From Desulfurispirillum indicum S5 (GTDB lineage: Bacteria; Chrysiogenota; Chrysiogenetes; Chrysiogenales; Chrysiogenaceae), in NCBI RefSeq assembly GCF_000177635.2, contig NC_014836.1:477501-541500 (forward strand): a stretch of 64,000 nucleotides of DNA, given 5' to 3'. Positions within the stretch are counted from its first letter, which is position 1; each line of letters starts with the position of its first letter. Under the pieces are notes generated by a model. It was not told the origin of the DNA. It was given only the letters and a program-made list of their open reading frames with translations, and ran no database searches. Position numbers and translations under genes: made by a program. Shown piece after piece: positions 28,889-37,796 of this stretch.

Positions 28889-31004
28889 TAGATATTTCAT
28901 CAGCCTTATTAACTTGTTCGCTCAGGCCAAGCCATCTAAATATATGGTGCTCATGGTAACTTGAATAGTAGCTGATGGCCACATTGCTACTTGGCATGGT
29001 TTCCACAACTATTTGCTTAGAGTTGATACTTTTTATGACGCGTTGTTGCAGCGCACTATAGACATCATCAGGCAAAAAAGAGTTTGGCACTTCTATTAGC
29101 GATTGTGATTGCCTGTAAACGGGTGCTGAATGGTAGCTTCTAAGGATTTTTTTGCAATGGAGTGAGCCTTTTTGCGGAAAGTCCTTTTCAAGCGGATCTT
29201 GCCAGCGTAAACGCCAGAATTCCTGCAGGGTAGATGCGGTCAAAGGAGCGTCAGTGTCGAAGATTCGATGGGCATATTCGAGTGCTTCGCGCTCTGCTTT
29301 TATGACATATTCTGACATGCCGTCGACTTCACTTAGCAGCGAGAAGACAAAAATCATATTATCAAGCCATTCACCCATTGGAAGGTATGATGTTGCTCCA
29401 GCTCTGGCACGCCAAAGGGCCGGCTGAATGCCAATTGCTGTGGCGTGGCCAATCCTGTCGCCAGGTTGCAGGTCAAGATATTCCATCGTTTCAAATAAAG
29501 CTCTCATGCCGCTCAGCAGGTGGTAGAAGTCTTCGCCTGCATGATAAGTAAAATGGACAATCCCATTGTTTCGCAAATAGCGGTAAGTTGGAGCAAATAC
29601 CTCAGGAGGTGTATGGAGCTCGTTCCCAGCAGCATCTATGCCGCACAAATACTCGCGAATCCACTGAAAACTTTTGCGTAAAAAGATAATAGAACTAGAC
29701 TGCCTTTTGAGTGTTTTTCGGAGAGAGTAGAATCGGGGAGCAACAATGCTAAACTCTTTAGGGATTGCGTCCCTTTTCTTGATAAAGTGAAAAACCAGCG
29801 TCATGTTCATCCGCTTTTTCTTTATTGCCCGCTCACTAGAAAGAACAGCTTTGTTGAGAGCTGTATCTTGATGGTTTTTAAATGCATATTTTTCATACTC
29901 ATTGATAATAGTGCGCAGAAGTTTGAAACACTCCATGGTCGTTTTTTTAGGGGCAATTCGGGCTTCAAGACAACTGAGGTCTTCGCCATACATCCCTTCA
30001 AGTTGTTTGAAACGTTTGCTAAAGCGCTTTTCAGTGTACTCGCGAAGATTATTGCCAGATATCTTATTGAATTGGTCAAATCCCCATTGATTAGCTTGTT
30101 GCACCAACAGATTAATGAACTGGCCACGGAAGAGGAGATATAAGTGAAAAGCATTGGCAAAATATTGGGTGTTAGATGCATGAAGATGTTGCATAGACAA
30201 TATTAAAAGGAGCGCTTCGGAGTAGAGAGAGATATCATTAGATTCTATCGAGATAGGTATATGCGGCTGAAGTTGCAGTGAGTCAATACGTTTCAATAAG
30301 TTATTTTTTGAAATTGCCCTGTTGTTTTCTATAGCATACCAGAGCAGTGAGCGCAGGGTTTTGGCAATTCGCAGATGACGATATATTTTATTTGGGCTAA
30401 GCGCCCTGTCTAATTGCTGGTACAGCTCGCATATCTCAGGGTTGGTGCGCTTTTCCCTTATATACTTGTGTATTGCTAATGGATTCCTGATGGCATCAAT
30501 CCAGACATAATCTGCTTCACTGGTTCCGTTGATATGAAGATGAAGGTCTTGCAACCCGCTTTCCTGTATCATTGACTCAATTTCTGGGATAAATGGGGAG
30601 GGGAAAGTTGATTTTGCTGAAACTATTTTAAGCCATTGTTTCCAGCGCTCCTGTGGAACTTCTTTCCGTATTTTAGTTACGAGCAGAGGAAGTGGTGAGG
30701 TCAAAGCAATTGTGCGCTGCCACGAATCAAATGCATCGCATTTTACTCTTATTTCATTACCGCGAAAAAAAAGAGGTTCGCTTAGTTTCTCAAGACATGA
30801 CATCAACATCTCACTTAGCGACGCATTTTCCAATTGCTGCATAGAAATCGCGTGCCTATGCAGATAGTCTGGTTTCAGGCTGTCGCGCTCGCGCATCTGC
30901 TGAAATATCGACGTTAGTGCCTGTTTTGGCGTGGGGAATTCGCCATCCAAGTAGTTGCTAAGGAGACGTTGTGAAGAAAAAAGGTGCGCTAGGAAAGACG
31001 CCAT
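28881..31004 (-). CDS. rdrB: RADAR adenosine deaminase RdrB, truncated by IS630
   Basis: 707 codons, the last three (SSV region) partly from the IS end. In the RADAR defence system RdrB is the deaminase that works with the RdrA ATPase and converts adenosine (in RNA or ATP pools) to inosine during phage attack. Adenosine-deaminase motifs occur in order: metal-binding DLHLHINGTSE (H155, H157), GIDAAGNE (455-462), YHAGEDFYH (H488), RIGHATAIG (H520) and ETMPSSNVAI (668-677). The next motif, SSDDP, is cut off by IS630 (see 27582-27748), so the product should be inactive. It starts 3 nt after the rdrA stop with AGGGTGG upstream. Base composition is clearly AT-richer than the core genes. Confidence 0.88.
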   Translation of the reverse strand: MASFLAHLFSSQRLLSNYLDGEFPTPKQALTSIFQQMRERDSLKPDYLHRHAISMQQLENASLSEMLMSCLEKLSEPLFFRGNEIRVKCDAFDSWQRTIALTSPLPLLVTKIRKEVPQERWKQWLKIVSAKSTFPSPFIPEIESMIQESGLQDLHLHINGTSEADYVWIDAIRNPLAIHKYIREKRTNPEICELYQQLDRALSPNKIYRHLRIAKTLRSLLWYAIENNRAISKNNLLKRIDSLQLQPHIPISIESNDISLYSEALLLILSMQHLHASNTQYFANAFHLYLLFRGQFINLLVQQANQWGFDQFNKISGNNLREYTEKRFSKRFKQLEGMYGEDLSCLEARIAPKKTTMECFKLLRTIINEYEKYAFKNHQDTALNKAVLSSERAIKKKRMNMTLVFHFIKKRDAIPKEFSIVAPRFYSLRKTLKRQSSSIIFLRKSFQWIREYLCGIDAAGNELHTPPEVFAPTYRYLRNNGIVHFTYHAGEDFYHLLSGMRALFETMEYLDLQPGDRIGHATAIGIQPALWRARAGATSYLPMGEWLDNMIFVFSLLSEVDGMSEYVIKAEREALEYAHRIFDTDAPLTASTLQEFWRLRWQDPLEKDFPQKGSLHCKKILRSYHSAPVYRQSQSLIEVPNSFLPDDVYSALQQRVIKSINSKQIVVETMPSSNVAISYYSSYHEHHIFRWLGLSEQVNKADEISSV

Positions 31005-31007
31005 ATA

Positions 31008-34000
31008 TTAGCCACCCTGGCTTTCGATATCAGTTGGTTTTTTGGTTTTTGCTGGAGCTTTACTTTGAACGCTGGCGCGAAATCCAACAGCTGTCGCAAT
31101 TTTACTTCTCAGAGCAGTGCCGGGTTTCGAGATCAACGATTCAACGAAGGCATCAAACCCTGCTTTACCCTCTGGTTTATAGTCGCTATCGAACAAGGCT
31201 TTTAATTCTTTTTTAAACGTCGTATCCTTGAGGAGATTTTCTAGGCGTTGATTACTTATGACAGACGGCTTACCTGTGGTCCGAACAGGGGGGATTAAAT
31301 TCAATAGTGAGCTTACTCCAACAACACCGGGGATGACGCAGAATAGCTCTTTATCGATTGCATTTTCAAATAGCTCGTTTGTGCGCTCAATGTATTTTGA
31401 GAACACTCCAGTATTAAAGGAATTATCCTCAGGAATGCTGTCATTAATTTCATCTTTGTTTTCAAAGTAATACCCCCATAATGGGCAAGTAAACAGAAGA
31501 GCAAAGACATTACTTTTTTTCCATTCGGACCATGCTTTCAGGTTGTGAAGGAAGTTGTAGTCAGAGTTTGTCGGGTTTTGCAGGCGAATACTCTCATTCT
31601 TGTGTTTTACAGTGGGGTAAAAACGTGCCATTTCTACCAAAACGGCATTCAGGAACGCGATGAGCTGTCGATGCAATAGGCGGCCTATATAGAGGTCATT
31701 AGTAGTAAAATCATCGCTTTGTTGAGTGAGTGTATAGTAGAACCGCTGCCATATTCGTGACCATACTGCAGCAGGTAGTGGCTCGGCTTCTTGAAATGCC
31801 TTTATCCATTGCATGAAATGCCGTATGAACGTCTCATTTTTCCTGTTATGGTCACGGATAGCATCTTCGCCGTGTAGGTTAAGTGTCGTTATATATTTAC
31901 TACTGGGTGCGTTGTCCACGTCATCATGGTCGTCACCATCTATTTTATCTTTAGCAATGTCTATGGTTTTAAGCATCGGGTATGTGCGTATATGTCCAGC
32001 CCTGTTAAATAGACCGGTCAACCTGTCCTCACCTGTCTCCTTTGAATTTAAATTATGGTCGCTGGATGTAAACACGGCAAGAGCGCTAATAACGTTCATG
32101 ATCGAAGCAAAATAAGGCGATTCATCTTTATGGCCGAGCCCAATAATAAACGGTATACCTATGATATCTTTTGCAATAGAGTTTTGTAGTAGCCATTGAA
32201 TTTCTTTGGGCGTGAAGGTATATCGTTTTTGAGCGAACCAGTTCTTCAATGCATCCTTCGATTCTGATTTGAGTAAAATATAGCTTGATATAGCGGGGTT
32301 GGTGTGAAAGTCCGAATGCTTTATTATTGTAGTGGAGCGAGTTCGAAAGAGGTTGGGAGTAGCGACTAATTTACGTTTTTTGATAATTTGACCATCTGTT
32401 AGTACTTGCAAAGAACCATGCCGGAGGGGTGGATTATTTTTTGGGAATGATCGCATAACGCTGATCCAGCGACGACTATGCGCTAGCGTATCCTGTTCGG
32501 AAAAGGTGTTGAGAGAGCTAAGTATCTTGTTGCTATCAATCTCGTCGTTCGCTTGTGTTAAAGCTTCACGCAACAAACCGCCCGTGATCATGTAGTCAAG
32601 CTGGCTGGCCTTATTCTGTCTGAAGCGCGCATAACTGAGAATAGAAAGAACAAATGCAGCAATATTTTCTTCCTGGTTGGTGTAGCGAGGTACTAACTCA
32701 AGATCTTTAAAAAGTAAGTTAGAGCTGTACATTGCCTCATGTATGCGTGCAATGGCAAGCGTCTGATCTTGGAAGTTACTCAGCCCTTTATGTAAGTTGC
32801 TACTGAATATCCAACTGGCAAAAATATCGCCTAGAACGCTGAGATCCAGTGAAAATGGATCTTTGTCGCCAGATTCGTTGGTGCTTTGTAAGAGCTGCAA
32901 AACCAATCGTAGTGGCAAAGAGGTTATAAATGAGAGATACGCGGGAGCATCTTCCATTGTTGGCATGTTTTCAGCTTCGGTGATTATTCCACACTGATTT
33001 GTAATGAAACGACTTAACCAGTTTGCCATTGTGCGATGAGGTTCGCTTACTTGCAGCTCCTTTTCTTTCATGTTCTTGTATACATATATGTTGTCGGTGT
33101 TCAGCTGCGCCAGTGTCGGCAGCCAAATCCTGTAAGGCGCTTTAAGTAACTTCAGCAGATACTGTTCCTCAAGTGCCTGAACGAGCTCTCGATAGTCAGC
33201 AAAGGGTCGTTCTTTTTCGTATTTGGTTGGAAGTTCGCCAAGTTGCATCCACTGGTGTTTGCGCACTTGGGTAGCATATAATTGAATGTCGCCGCATACC
33301 AGCGTAATCAGGCGCGGGGTTGTTATGAATTTGCGTAAGGTTTCTAAAACTGACCACCCTTTATCAAAAAAGGTATCGACATCATCCAGGGCTATAACAA
33401 ACGCATCAACATCAAGTGCCTTCGCAGAATGCTTAATGAAATTATGAAAGCGCTTATTGAGCATTAACCCAGCGTAGGCATTATTTAGACCTTCTTCCAT
33501 GATGGTGATGGAGTCATCCCAAATTTCCTGCTTTAATACATCTGAGCCAATGCCATCAAGTTGTTTTAAGCCTTCGGCCAGGCATTTGAGACTGTTTGAC
33601 CACTCATCTCGACCATCAGGCAGTTTTGATTCGCGCAGAATATCGCATTCACCATCATCAAATATAGGAGATTGATAACAGCTATAGTGTCTCTGAACTT
33701 TAGCGCGAATTAATGATATTAAGGATAATAGCACATGCTCTTTGGTGTCCATTAATGTTGGATCAAGCATATCGAGACTACATAGTTTAAATTTTGTATC
33801 CTTCTGAATTGTTTTCTCTGAGAGTTTCTTCATGGTAGTAAGAGCAAATGTAGTCTTGCCACTTCCTCTGCCGCCAAAAATGCTTATACTGTAATGACCT
33901 CGTTCAGTTTCGAAGATATCTGTAGCGTTCCCGATAATATCAGAGATAAGTTTTTCAGTTTGGTTGTAAGCTTCGAGATGTATAAACTCTTCATCATTAA

Positions 34001-34061
34001 ATTTTGAGGCGTTATGAGAGTTCTCTAGGATGATATGTCGTGGATTTGTTTGTGTACTCAT
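31008..34061 (-). CDS. rdrA: RADAR ATPase RdrA
   Basis: 1017 residues from the ATG at 34061, chosen because AAGGTGG ends about 5 nt upstream (a GTG three codons earlier overlaps that site). Large KAP/STAND-like P-loop ATPase: Walker A IFGGRGSGKTTFA (residues ~62-72) and Walker B AFVIALDDVDTFFD (~220-233). The long C-terminal helical part has no motif I know. The pairing with an ~760-residue adenosine deaminase directly downstream is diagnostic of RADAR rdrA-rdrB. RdrA forms rings that feed the RdrB shell. It appears intact. AT-rich composition marks horizontal origin. Confidence 0.88.
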   Translation of the reverse strand: MSTQTNPRHIILENSHNASKFNDEEFIHLEAYNQTEKLISDIIGNATDIFETERGHYSISIFGGRGSGKTTFALTTMKKLSEKTIQKDTKFKLCSLDMLDPTLMDTKEHVLLSLISLIRAKVQRHYSCYQSPIFDDGECDILRESKLPDGRDEWSNSLKCLAEGLKQLDGIGSDVLKQEIWDDSITIMEEGLNNAYAGLMLNKRFHNFIKHSAKALDVDAFVIALDDVDTFFDKGWSVLETLRKFITTPRLITLVCGDIQLYATQVRKHQWMQLGELPTKYEKERPFADYRELVQALEEQYLLKLLKAPYRIWLPTLAQLNTDNIYVYKNMKEKELQVSEPHRTMANWLSRFITNQCGIITEAENMPTMEDAPAYLSFITSLPLRLVLQLLQSTNESGDKDPFSLDLSVLGDIFASWIFSSNLHKGLSNFQDQTLAIARIHEAMYSSNLLFKDLELVPRYTNQEENIAAFVLSILSYARFRQNKASQLDYMITGGLLREALTQANDEIDSNKILSSLNTFSEQDTLAHSRRWISVMRSFPKNNPPLRHGSLQVLTDGQIIKKRKLVATPNLFRTRSTTIIKHSDFHTNPAISSYILLKSESKDALKNWFAQKRYTFTPKEIQWLLQNSIAKDIIGIPFIIGLGHKDESPYFASIMNVISALAVFTSSDHNLNSKETGEDRLTGLFNRAGHIRTYPMLKTIDIAKDKIDGDDHDDVDNAPSSKYITTLNLHGEDAIRDHNRKNETFIRHFMQWIKAFQEAEPLPAAVWSRIWQRFYYTLTQQSDDFTTNDLYIGRLLHRQLIAFLNAVLVEMARFYPTVKHKNESIRLQNPTNSDYNFLHNLKAWSEWKKSNVFALLFTCPLWGYYFENKDEINDSIPEDNSFNTGVFSKYIERTNELFENAIDKELFCVIPGVVGVSSLLNLIPPVRTTGKPSVISNQRLENLLKDTTFKKELKALFDSDYKPEGKAGFDAFVESLISKPGTALRSKIATAVGFRASVQSKAPAKTKKPTDIESQGG

Positions 34062-34137
34062 GGTCGCCACCTTTGAATATATTATTAATGAGATTGCTAT
34101 ACATAAATAATAACACCACTTTTGTTTGCAAGATGCC

Positions 34138-34644
34138 TTAAAGTTGGCAAGACGGTAGAGGGTCGGCGTTATAGTCGCCGGTTTTGTCGTGTTTGGTGGT
34201 GTAGCGAAACTGCAGGCTCTGGCGGTAGTCCAGGGCTTTTTTCAGCAGATAGAAGGTTTCCAGATGGCCTTCCAGGTCTTCAAAGCCCAGTTCGATATGG
34301 AAGTTCTGGCGGGCAAGGGGCTGGCCGCGCAGGATGCGCTTGATGGTGTTGCGGTAGTCGGGGTGTACCTGGCCTACGAGGCTGGCCAGGAGTTCGAGGA
34401 CGATGGTTTCATCGGTGCGGGGGCCTGTGGCAAGGCGGTACTGGGTGGTCAGCAGGTAGCTGCCGTCTTCCTGGCGTTCGATTGGCAGCTGGGCCAGGCG
34501 TTCGAAGAGGTCTTTCTGGATGGTGCGCACGGTGACGCCAAACTCCTGGGCCAGTTCGGGTGGGCGTACGCGTTCTCCGTTGCCAAGCATGGTCAGGATG
34601 GTGGTCAGCCGGTACATGGCCTTGTCGTAGCTATGTCTGGCCAT
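34138..34644 (-). pseudogene. WYL-type transcriptional regulator, 3' truncated
   Basis: 168 codons. MARHSYDKAMYRLTTILTML, RPPELAQEFGVTVRTIQKDL and SYLL form the N-terminal winged HTH, parallel to the full regulator at 36414-37346 through about QSLQFRYT; it then diverges and stops at ADPLPSCQL, where the intact paralogue continues into the WYL core (ADPYRLACLRGRWHLLAW). The regulator has thus lost its ligand-sensing WYL and C-terminal parts at the edge of the RADAR island. Start ATG 34644 has GGGAG 5 nt upstream and overlaps the DUF1232 gene by 14 bp. Confidence 0.8.
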
Positions 34645-34996
34645 GGTCGCTCCCGTTGCCAAACTGCGCGAATCGCTCAATATCGCCTTTTATGGCTGCC
34701 ATGGCGGCACCCAGGACGGCGATGTCGTCCATCCAGCCAACGCCGGGGAGGAAGTCGGGTATGACGTCGAGGGGCAGGATGACGTAGGCCAGGGCTCCGG
34801 CGATGATGGCCCAGGTGCGGGGGCTGAGGCTGAATCCTCTGGTGGTGATCATGCGGTAGAGCAGGATGAAGTCTTCATGCCAGCTTTTGTCCTGATGGCT
34901 GCGGGCGAAGTCTTCGGCCTCTGCGGGGTCGAAGTCGTCGGCCATGTTTTCGGCTTGCCTGCGGGCGCGCGCTTTGTACTCTTCGCTGATGCTCAT
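34631..34996 (-). CDS. DUF1232 (YkvA-like) membrane protein
   Basis: 121 residues. The C-terminal AYVILPLDVIPDFLPGVGWMDD is the DUF1232 hallmark, part of a hydrophobic hairpin, preceded by a charged N-terminus. Function unknown. ATG 34996 has GGGAG about 10 nt upstream. First gene of a two-gene operon with the truncated WYL regulator, preceded by the palindromic element at 35026-35070. Confidence 0.85.
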   Translation of the reverse strand: MSISEEYKARARRQAENMADDFDPAEAEDFARSHQDKSWHEDFILLYRMITTRGFSLSPRTWAIIAGALAYVILPLDVIPDFLPGVGWMDDIAVLGAAMAAIKGDIERFAQFGNGSDHGQT

Positions 34997-35025
34997 GCCG
35001 GAGTCTCCCTGTTGTGATTGGTCGT

Positions 35026-35070
35026 CTTCAGGAGAGTATGGCACAGGGTGGCGAACGCGTGAGTTCGCCT
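35026..35070 (-). promoter_or_regulatory. Palindromic promoter/operator of the DUF1232-WYL operon
   Basis: GGCGAA (35050-35055), 8 bp, TTCGCC (35064-35069), followed toward the gene on the minus strand by CCCTGTGCCATACTC. The same arrangement precedes the second WYL operon (37364-37404). CATACT would be a -10 element and the palindrome lies over the -35 region, so repression by the WYL protein itself is likely. Confidence 0.6.
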
Positions 35071-35238
35071 TGCGGAATCGGGCGATGCCTTCTGTGCTTG
35101 TGAAAGTATAGTACATATTGTTTCTGTGGTGAAGGAAAAAGTCTCACTGTAAATGAATGTAACGTTTCGATGAGCTTGGCGTCCATGAGCGGGTTCGCGG
35201 GAAATAAAACAGGGTGTCGGCGGCGATGGCTCGGGTTG

Positions 35239-36417
35239 TTACCCTCGTTTTTCCGCGATCCATGCGGTGACGCTGGCTTCAATATCCCTGCTGACCTTCC
35301 GGTTGCAGGCGGCTTTGACTTCGGCCAGAATCCAGGTGCTGCCGGCGCGTTTGAGCCCTATGGTGGCGCGGGTGTCCGGCATATGCAGTCGGTAGGCGAA
35401 GTACTTTCCACAGATGATGTCGAAGGCATAGCCGCCGACGCAGTGGCGCATGGTTTTGCCTTCATGGTACAGGTCGGCGATGTGGGTGATGGGCGTGATG
35501 TGCGCGTTGCCGGGCAGTGGTGGCTGGGGGAAAGGCTCCTTGAGTTTGGCGTCGCGGGCGAGCCTGCGTTCAAGCTCCAGGTCGTTGAATCTGTCGGCGA
35601 TGCGGTCGTGGCACCTTTGCAGGTCGTCAAGTGTGCGGCAGTTGCGGGCCAGGGCCGTCGCACTTTCCTGCTCCAGCTGCCGTGCCATCATCTGCATGTC
35701 GCGCAGGGTGTTTTCTGTCTGCCAGAACTGCGCTTCGTCCATGGGAGGCAGGGCATTGCGCATGGGCATGTGGCGCAGCAGGGGATAGTCCCACAGCAGC
35801 AGGAAGCGTTGCCGCGAAAGTGCCCTGTGGTGGCTGAGTTCAGCGCGGAAAGCGGGGTCGTGCAGGGCCTGGATGAGCTTGTTGCTGTCGGTGCGTGTCC
35901 AGGGTTCCAGGGGGAATTTCCCCAGGGTTCGGAAGGCGCCTTTGACGGTGGGCAGCCCCAGTTCGCGGGCCAGCTCCTGACGGGGGCGGTGCAGGGCGTG
36001 TTGGAGATCGCAGAACCTGGTGTCCAGGCCCACGGCGCGCTGACACCACAGCCACAGCAGCAGGGGAGTGGTGTGCAGCAGGCAGCGGGCATCGTGGCTG
36101 TGGCAGGCAAGCTGAAGCAGCAGGAGGCTGTGGGTGCCTGGAACCTGAAAGAGTTTTTGCCAGGGTTCGGCGAAGGAGTTGCGCCATGGCTCGGCCTGGG
36201 GGTGCCAAAACAGTTCGGGTATGAAGGGCAGTTCGCATGGCTCCACCTGTTGGGTGCCTTCGTCGGTGGCGCGCACACAGTGGCCTGCCGGCGCGGCGTG
36301 AAAGCGGAAGGCCTGCACGCCCATTTCCCGCAGGAGCTGCGCGCGCACCTGCAGGTACTGGTGCTGTTCATCCCAGTGCAGTTCGGTTTCGCTGGTCATG
36401 TCCGATAGGCTCATCAT
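35239..36417 (-). CDS. PcfJ-like domain protein
   Basis: 392 residues. The C-terminal ~110 residues match the PcfJ-like family: ITPITHIADLYHEGKTMRHC, then VGGYAFDIICGKYFAYRL and ATIGLKRAGSTWILAEVKAA. The N-terminal ~270 residues are helical and rich in His, Leu and Arg, without a recognised domain. PcfJ genes are known from conjugative plasmids and from chromosomal islands; the role is unknown. It starts within the stop of the WYL gene (TGATG overlap), so the two are co-expressed. Confidence 0.75.
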   Translation of the reverse strand: MMSLSDMTSETELHWDEQHQYLQVRAQLLREMGVQAFRFHAAPAGHCVRATDEGTQQVEPCELPFIPELFWHPQAEPWRNSFAEPWQKLFQVPGTHSLLLLQLACHSHDARCLLHTTPLLLWLWCQRAVGLDTRFCDLQHALHRPRQELARELGLPTVKGAFRTLGKFPLEPWTRTDSNKLIQALHDPAFRAELSHHRALSRQRFLLLWDYPLLRHMPMRNALPPMDEAQFWQTENTLRDMQMMARQLEQESATALARNCRTLDDLQRCHDRIADRFNDLELERRLARDAKLKEPFPQPPLPGNAHITPITHIADLYHEGKTMRHCVGGYAFDIICGKYFAYRLHMPDTRATIGLKRAGSTWILAEVKAACNRKVSRDIEASVTAWIAEKRG

Positions 36418-37346
36418 CGGCTGCGCTCATCCAGGTAGGCTTCCACCTGGCGTATCAGGCGGGCTTCCATGTGGGGGTTGTCCTCAATGGTCACGTCGGG
36501 CATCCAGTGGCGGATAAAGGCCAGCACTTCCCGCTCTTCGCGGTAGTGCAGCCGCAGTATCAGGCTGTCGGCGGTTTCGCGGACTTTCTGCAGATTCTGG
36601 CTGAGGGCGCAGCGCAGAAAACGATGGGCATTGCCGGTGGCTTTGAGGGTTACGCTGGTGCTTCCCTGGTCGATCCAGCCGTAGGGGGTCGCTTTGCTGC
36701 AGAGGTTGCGGATGTGCTCCTCCACGCCTGGCTGGGGTGTGAAGGTATCGGGACCTGCGCGCAGCTGCTCCATGGACTTCATATGGAAGGTGGTGATGCT
36801 TTCGGCGTGGTGATCCCAGGCCAGCAGGTGCCACCGGCCGCGCAGGCACGCCAGGCGATAGGGGTCGGCGCAGTGCTCCCGACGTGCGCCACCGGTATGG
36901 GTATAGGTGAAGCGCAGCCGCTGGCAGCTGTGCAGGGTGCGCTTGAGCAGGGTAAAGGTTTCCTGATGGCTGCCAAGCTCCTCCAGTCCCAGGTTCAACA
37001 GAAAGTTGCGACGGGGCAGCTCCTGGCAGGGCAGAATTCGCTGAACGGTTCGGCCAAATTCGGGGTGTACCTGATCCAGCAGTTCGGCGGCCAGCTCCAG
37101 AATCAGGATTTCATCGGTCTGGGGCAGGCGTGGCAGGCGGTAGGAGTCCCCCAGGAGATAGCTGCCATCCTGGTGCCTCTCAATGGGGATGTGGCTCAGG
37201 CGCTCAAAGAGATCCTTCTGGATGGTTCGCACCGTAACGCCAAACTCTTCGGCCAGCTCCCGAGGTCGCAGCCGTTCGCCGCTGCTCAGACGGGTGAGGA
37301 TTGTGGTCAGGCGATAGAGGGCCCTGTCGTAGTCGCGTTTTGCCAT
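36414..37346 (-). CDS. WYL-domain transcriptional regulator
   Basis: 310 residues. N-terminal HTH (RLRPRELAEEFGVTVRTIQK), middle region, then the WYL domain near 165-200 (ADPYRLACLRGRWHLLAWDH) and a C-terminal WCX-type part ending YLDERSR. Such regulators bind DNA as dimers and sense nucleotides or single-stranded DNA ends; several (BrxR, CapW) control defence operons. ATG 37346 has GGGAG 6 nt upstream. It is closely similar to the truncated regulator at 34138-34644. Confidence 0.9.
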   Translation of the reverse strand: MAKRDYDRALYRLTTILTRLSSGERLRPRELAEEFGVTVRTIQKDLFERLSHIPIERHQDGSYLLGDSYRLPRLPQTDEILILELAAELLDQVHPEFGRTVQRILPCQELPRRNFLLNLGLEELGSHQETFTLLKRTLHSCQRLRFTYTHTGGARREHCADPYRLACLRGRWHLLAWDHHAESITTFHMKSMEQLRAGPDTFTPQPGVEEHIRNLCSKATPYGWIDQGSTSVTLKATGNAHRFLRCALSQNLQKVRETADSLILRLHYREEREVLAFIRHWMPDVTIEDNPHMEARLIRQVEAYLDERSR

Positions 37347-37363
37347 GTCTGCTCCCGTTTTTA

Positions 37364-37404
37364 CTGGGAGTATGGCACAGGGGGGCGAAGGGGTGGTTTC
37401 GCCT
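37364..37404 (-). promoter_or_regulatory. Palindromic promoter/operator of the WYL-PcfJ operon
   Basis: GGCGAA (37384-37389), 8 bp, TTCGCC (37398-37403), then on the minus strand CCCTGTGCCATACTC, the same layout and spacing as at 35026-35070. The rest of the 37347-37667 gap (about 200 bp) holds no gene. It contains a 19 bp stretch GCGCAGCGAACGGGCGAGA also found at 23639-23657. Confidence 0.62.
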
Positions 37405-37628
37405 GGGGAAGAGTGAATTTGCCGGTATGGGGAAAGAGTGATGGCGGAGTGTCGGTGACTTCATGGGCGTACGGAAAACAGGGGCGGCGATGTCCGCAAA
37501 GTGTGCTTGAGGCAGCGGCTGCAGGAACCCTCCGCCTCGCGTGTCCCGTGTCCTGAGTGCGCAGCGAACGGGCGAGATGGGCTTTTCCGCGTTCCAGCAT
37601 GGTGAATGGTGAGCATTAAAAGAAAAGA

Positions 37629-37660
37629 AGCCCGCAGTGGGTACTGCGGGCTTGTATTTT
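37629..37660. terminator. Bidirectional terminator of tRNA-Leu
   Basis: AAGCCCGCAG-TGGGTA-CTGCGGGCTT. On the minus strand it follows the tRNA and is succeeded by CTTTTCTTTT; on the plus strand it is followed by GTATTTTTTT. Confidence 0.8.
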
Positions 37661-37667
37661 TTTGCGG

Positions 37668-37751
37668 TGGTACGAGGAGGGGGAGTCGAACCCCCACGCC
37701 GAAGGCGCTAGATCCTAAGTCTAGTGCGTCTGCCAGTTCCGCCATCCTCGC
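37668..37751 (-). tRNA. tRNA-Leu (anticodon TAG)
   Basis: Class II tRNA: GCGAGGA acceptor, GGCGGAACTGGCAGACGC D-arm, anticodon arm CTAGACTTAGGATCTAG with TAG, long variable arm CGCCTTCGGCG, T-arm GGGGGTTCGACTCCCCC and encoded CCA. Confidence 0.95.
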
Positions 37752-37796
37752 ACGTCAGGGAGCTTGTACTGGAAGTGGGTCCGCTTGTCAATCAAA

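Noticed and set aside
35170-36408. 412-codon plus-strand frame opposite the PcfJ-like gene
   Set aside because: Antisense shadow; the minus-strand frame carries the PcfJ domain and overlaps the WYL gene in an operon-like way.
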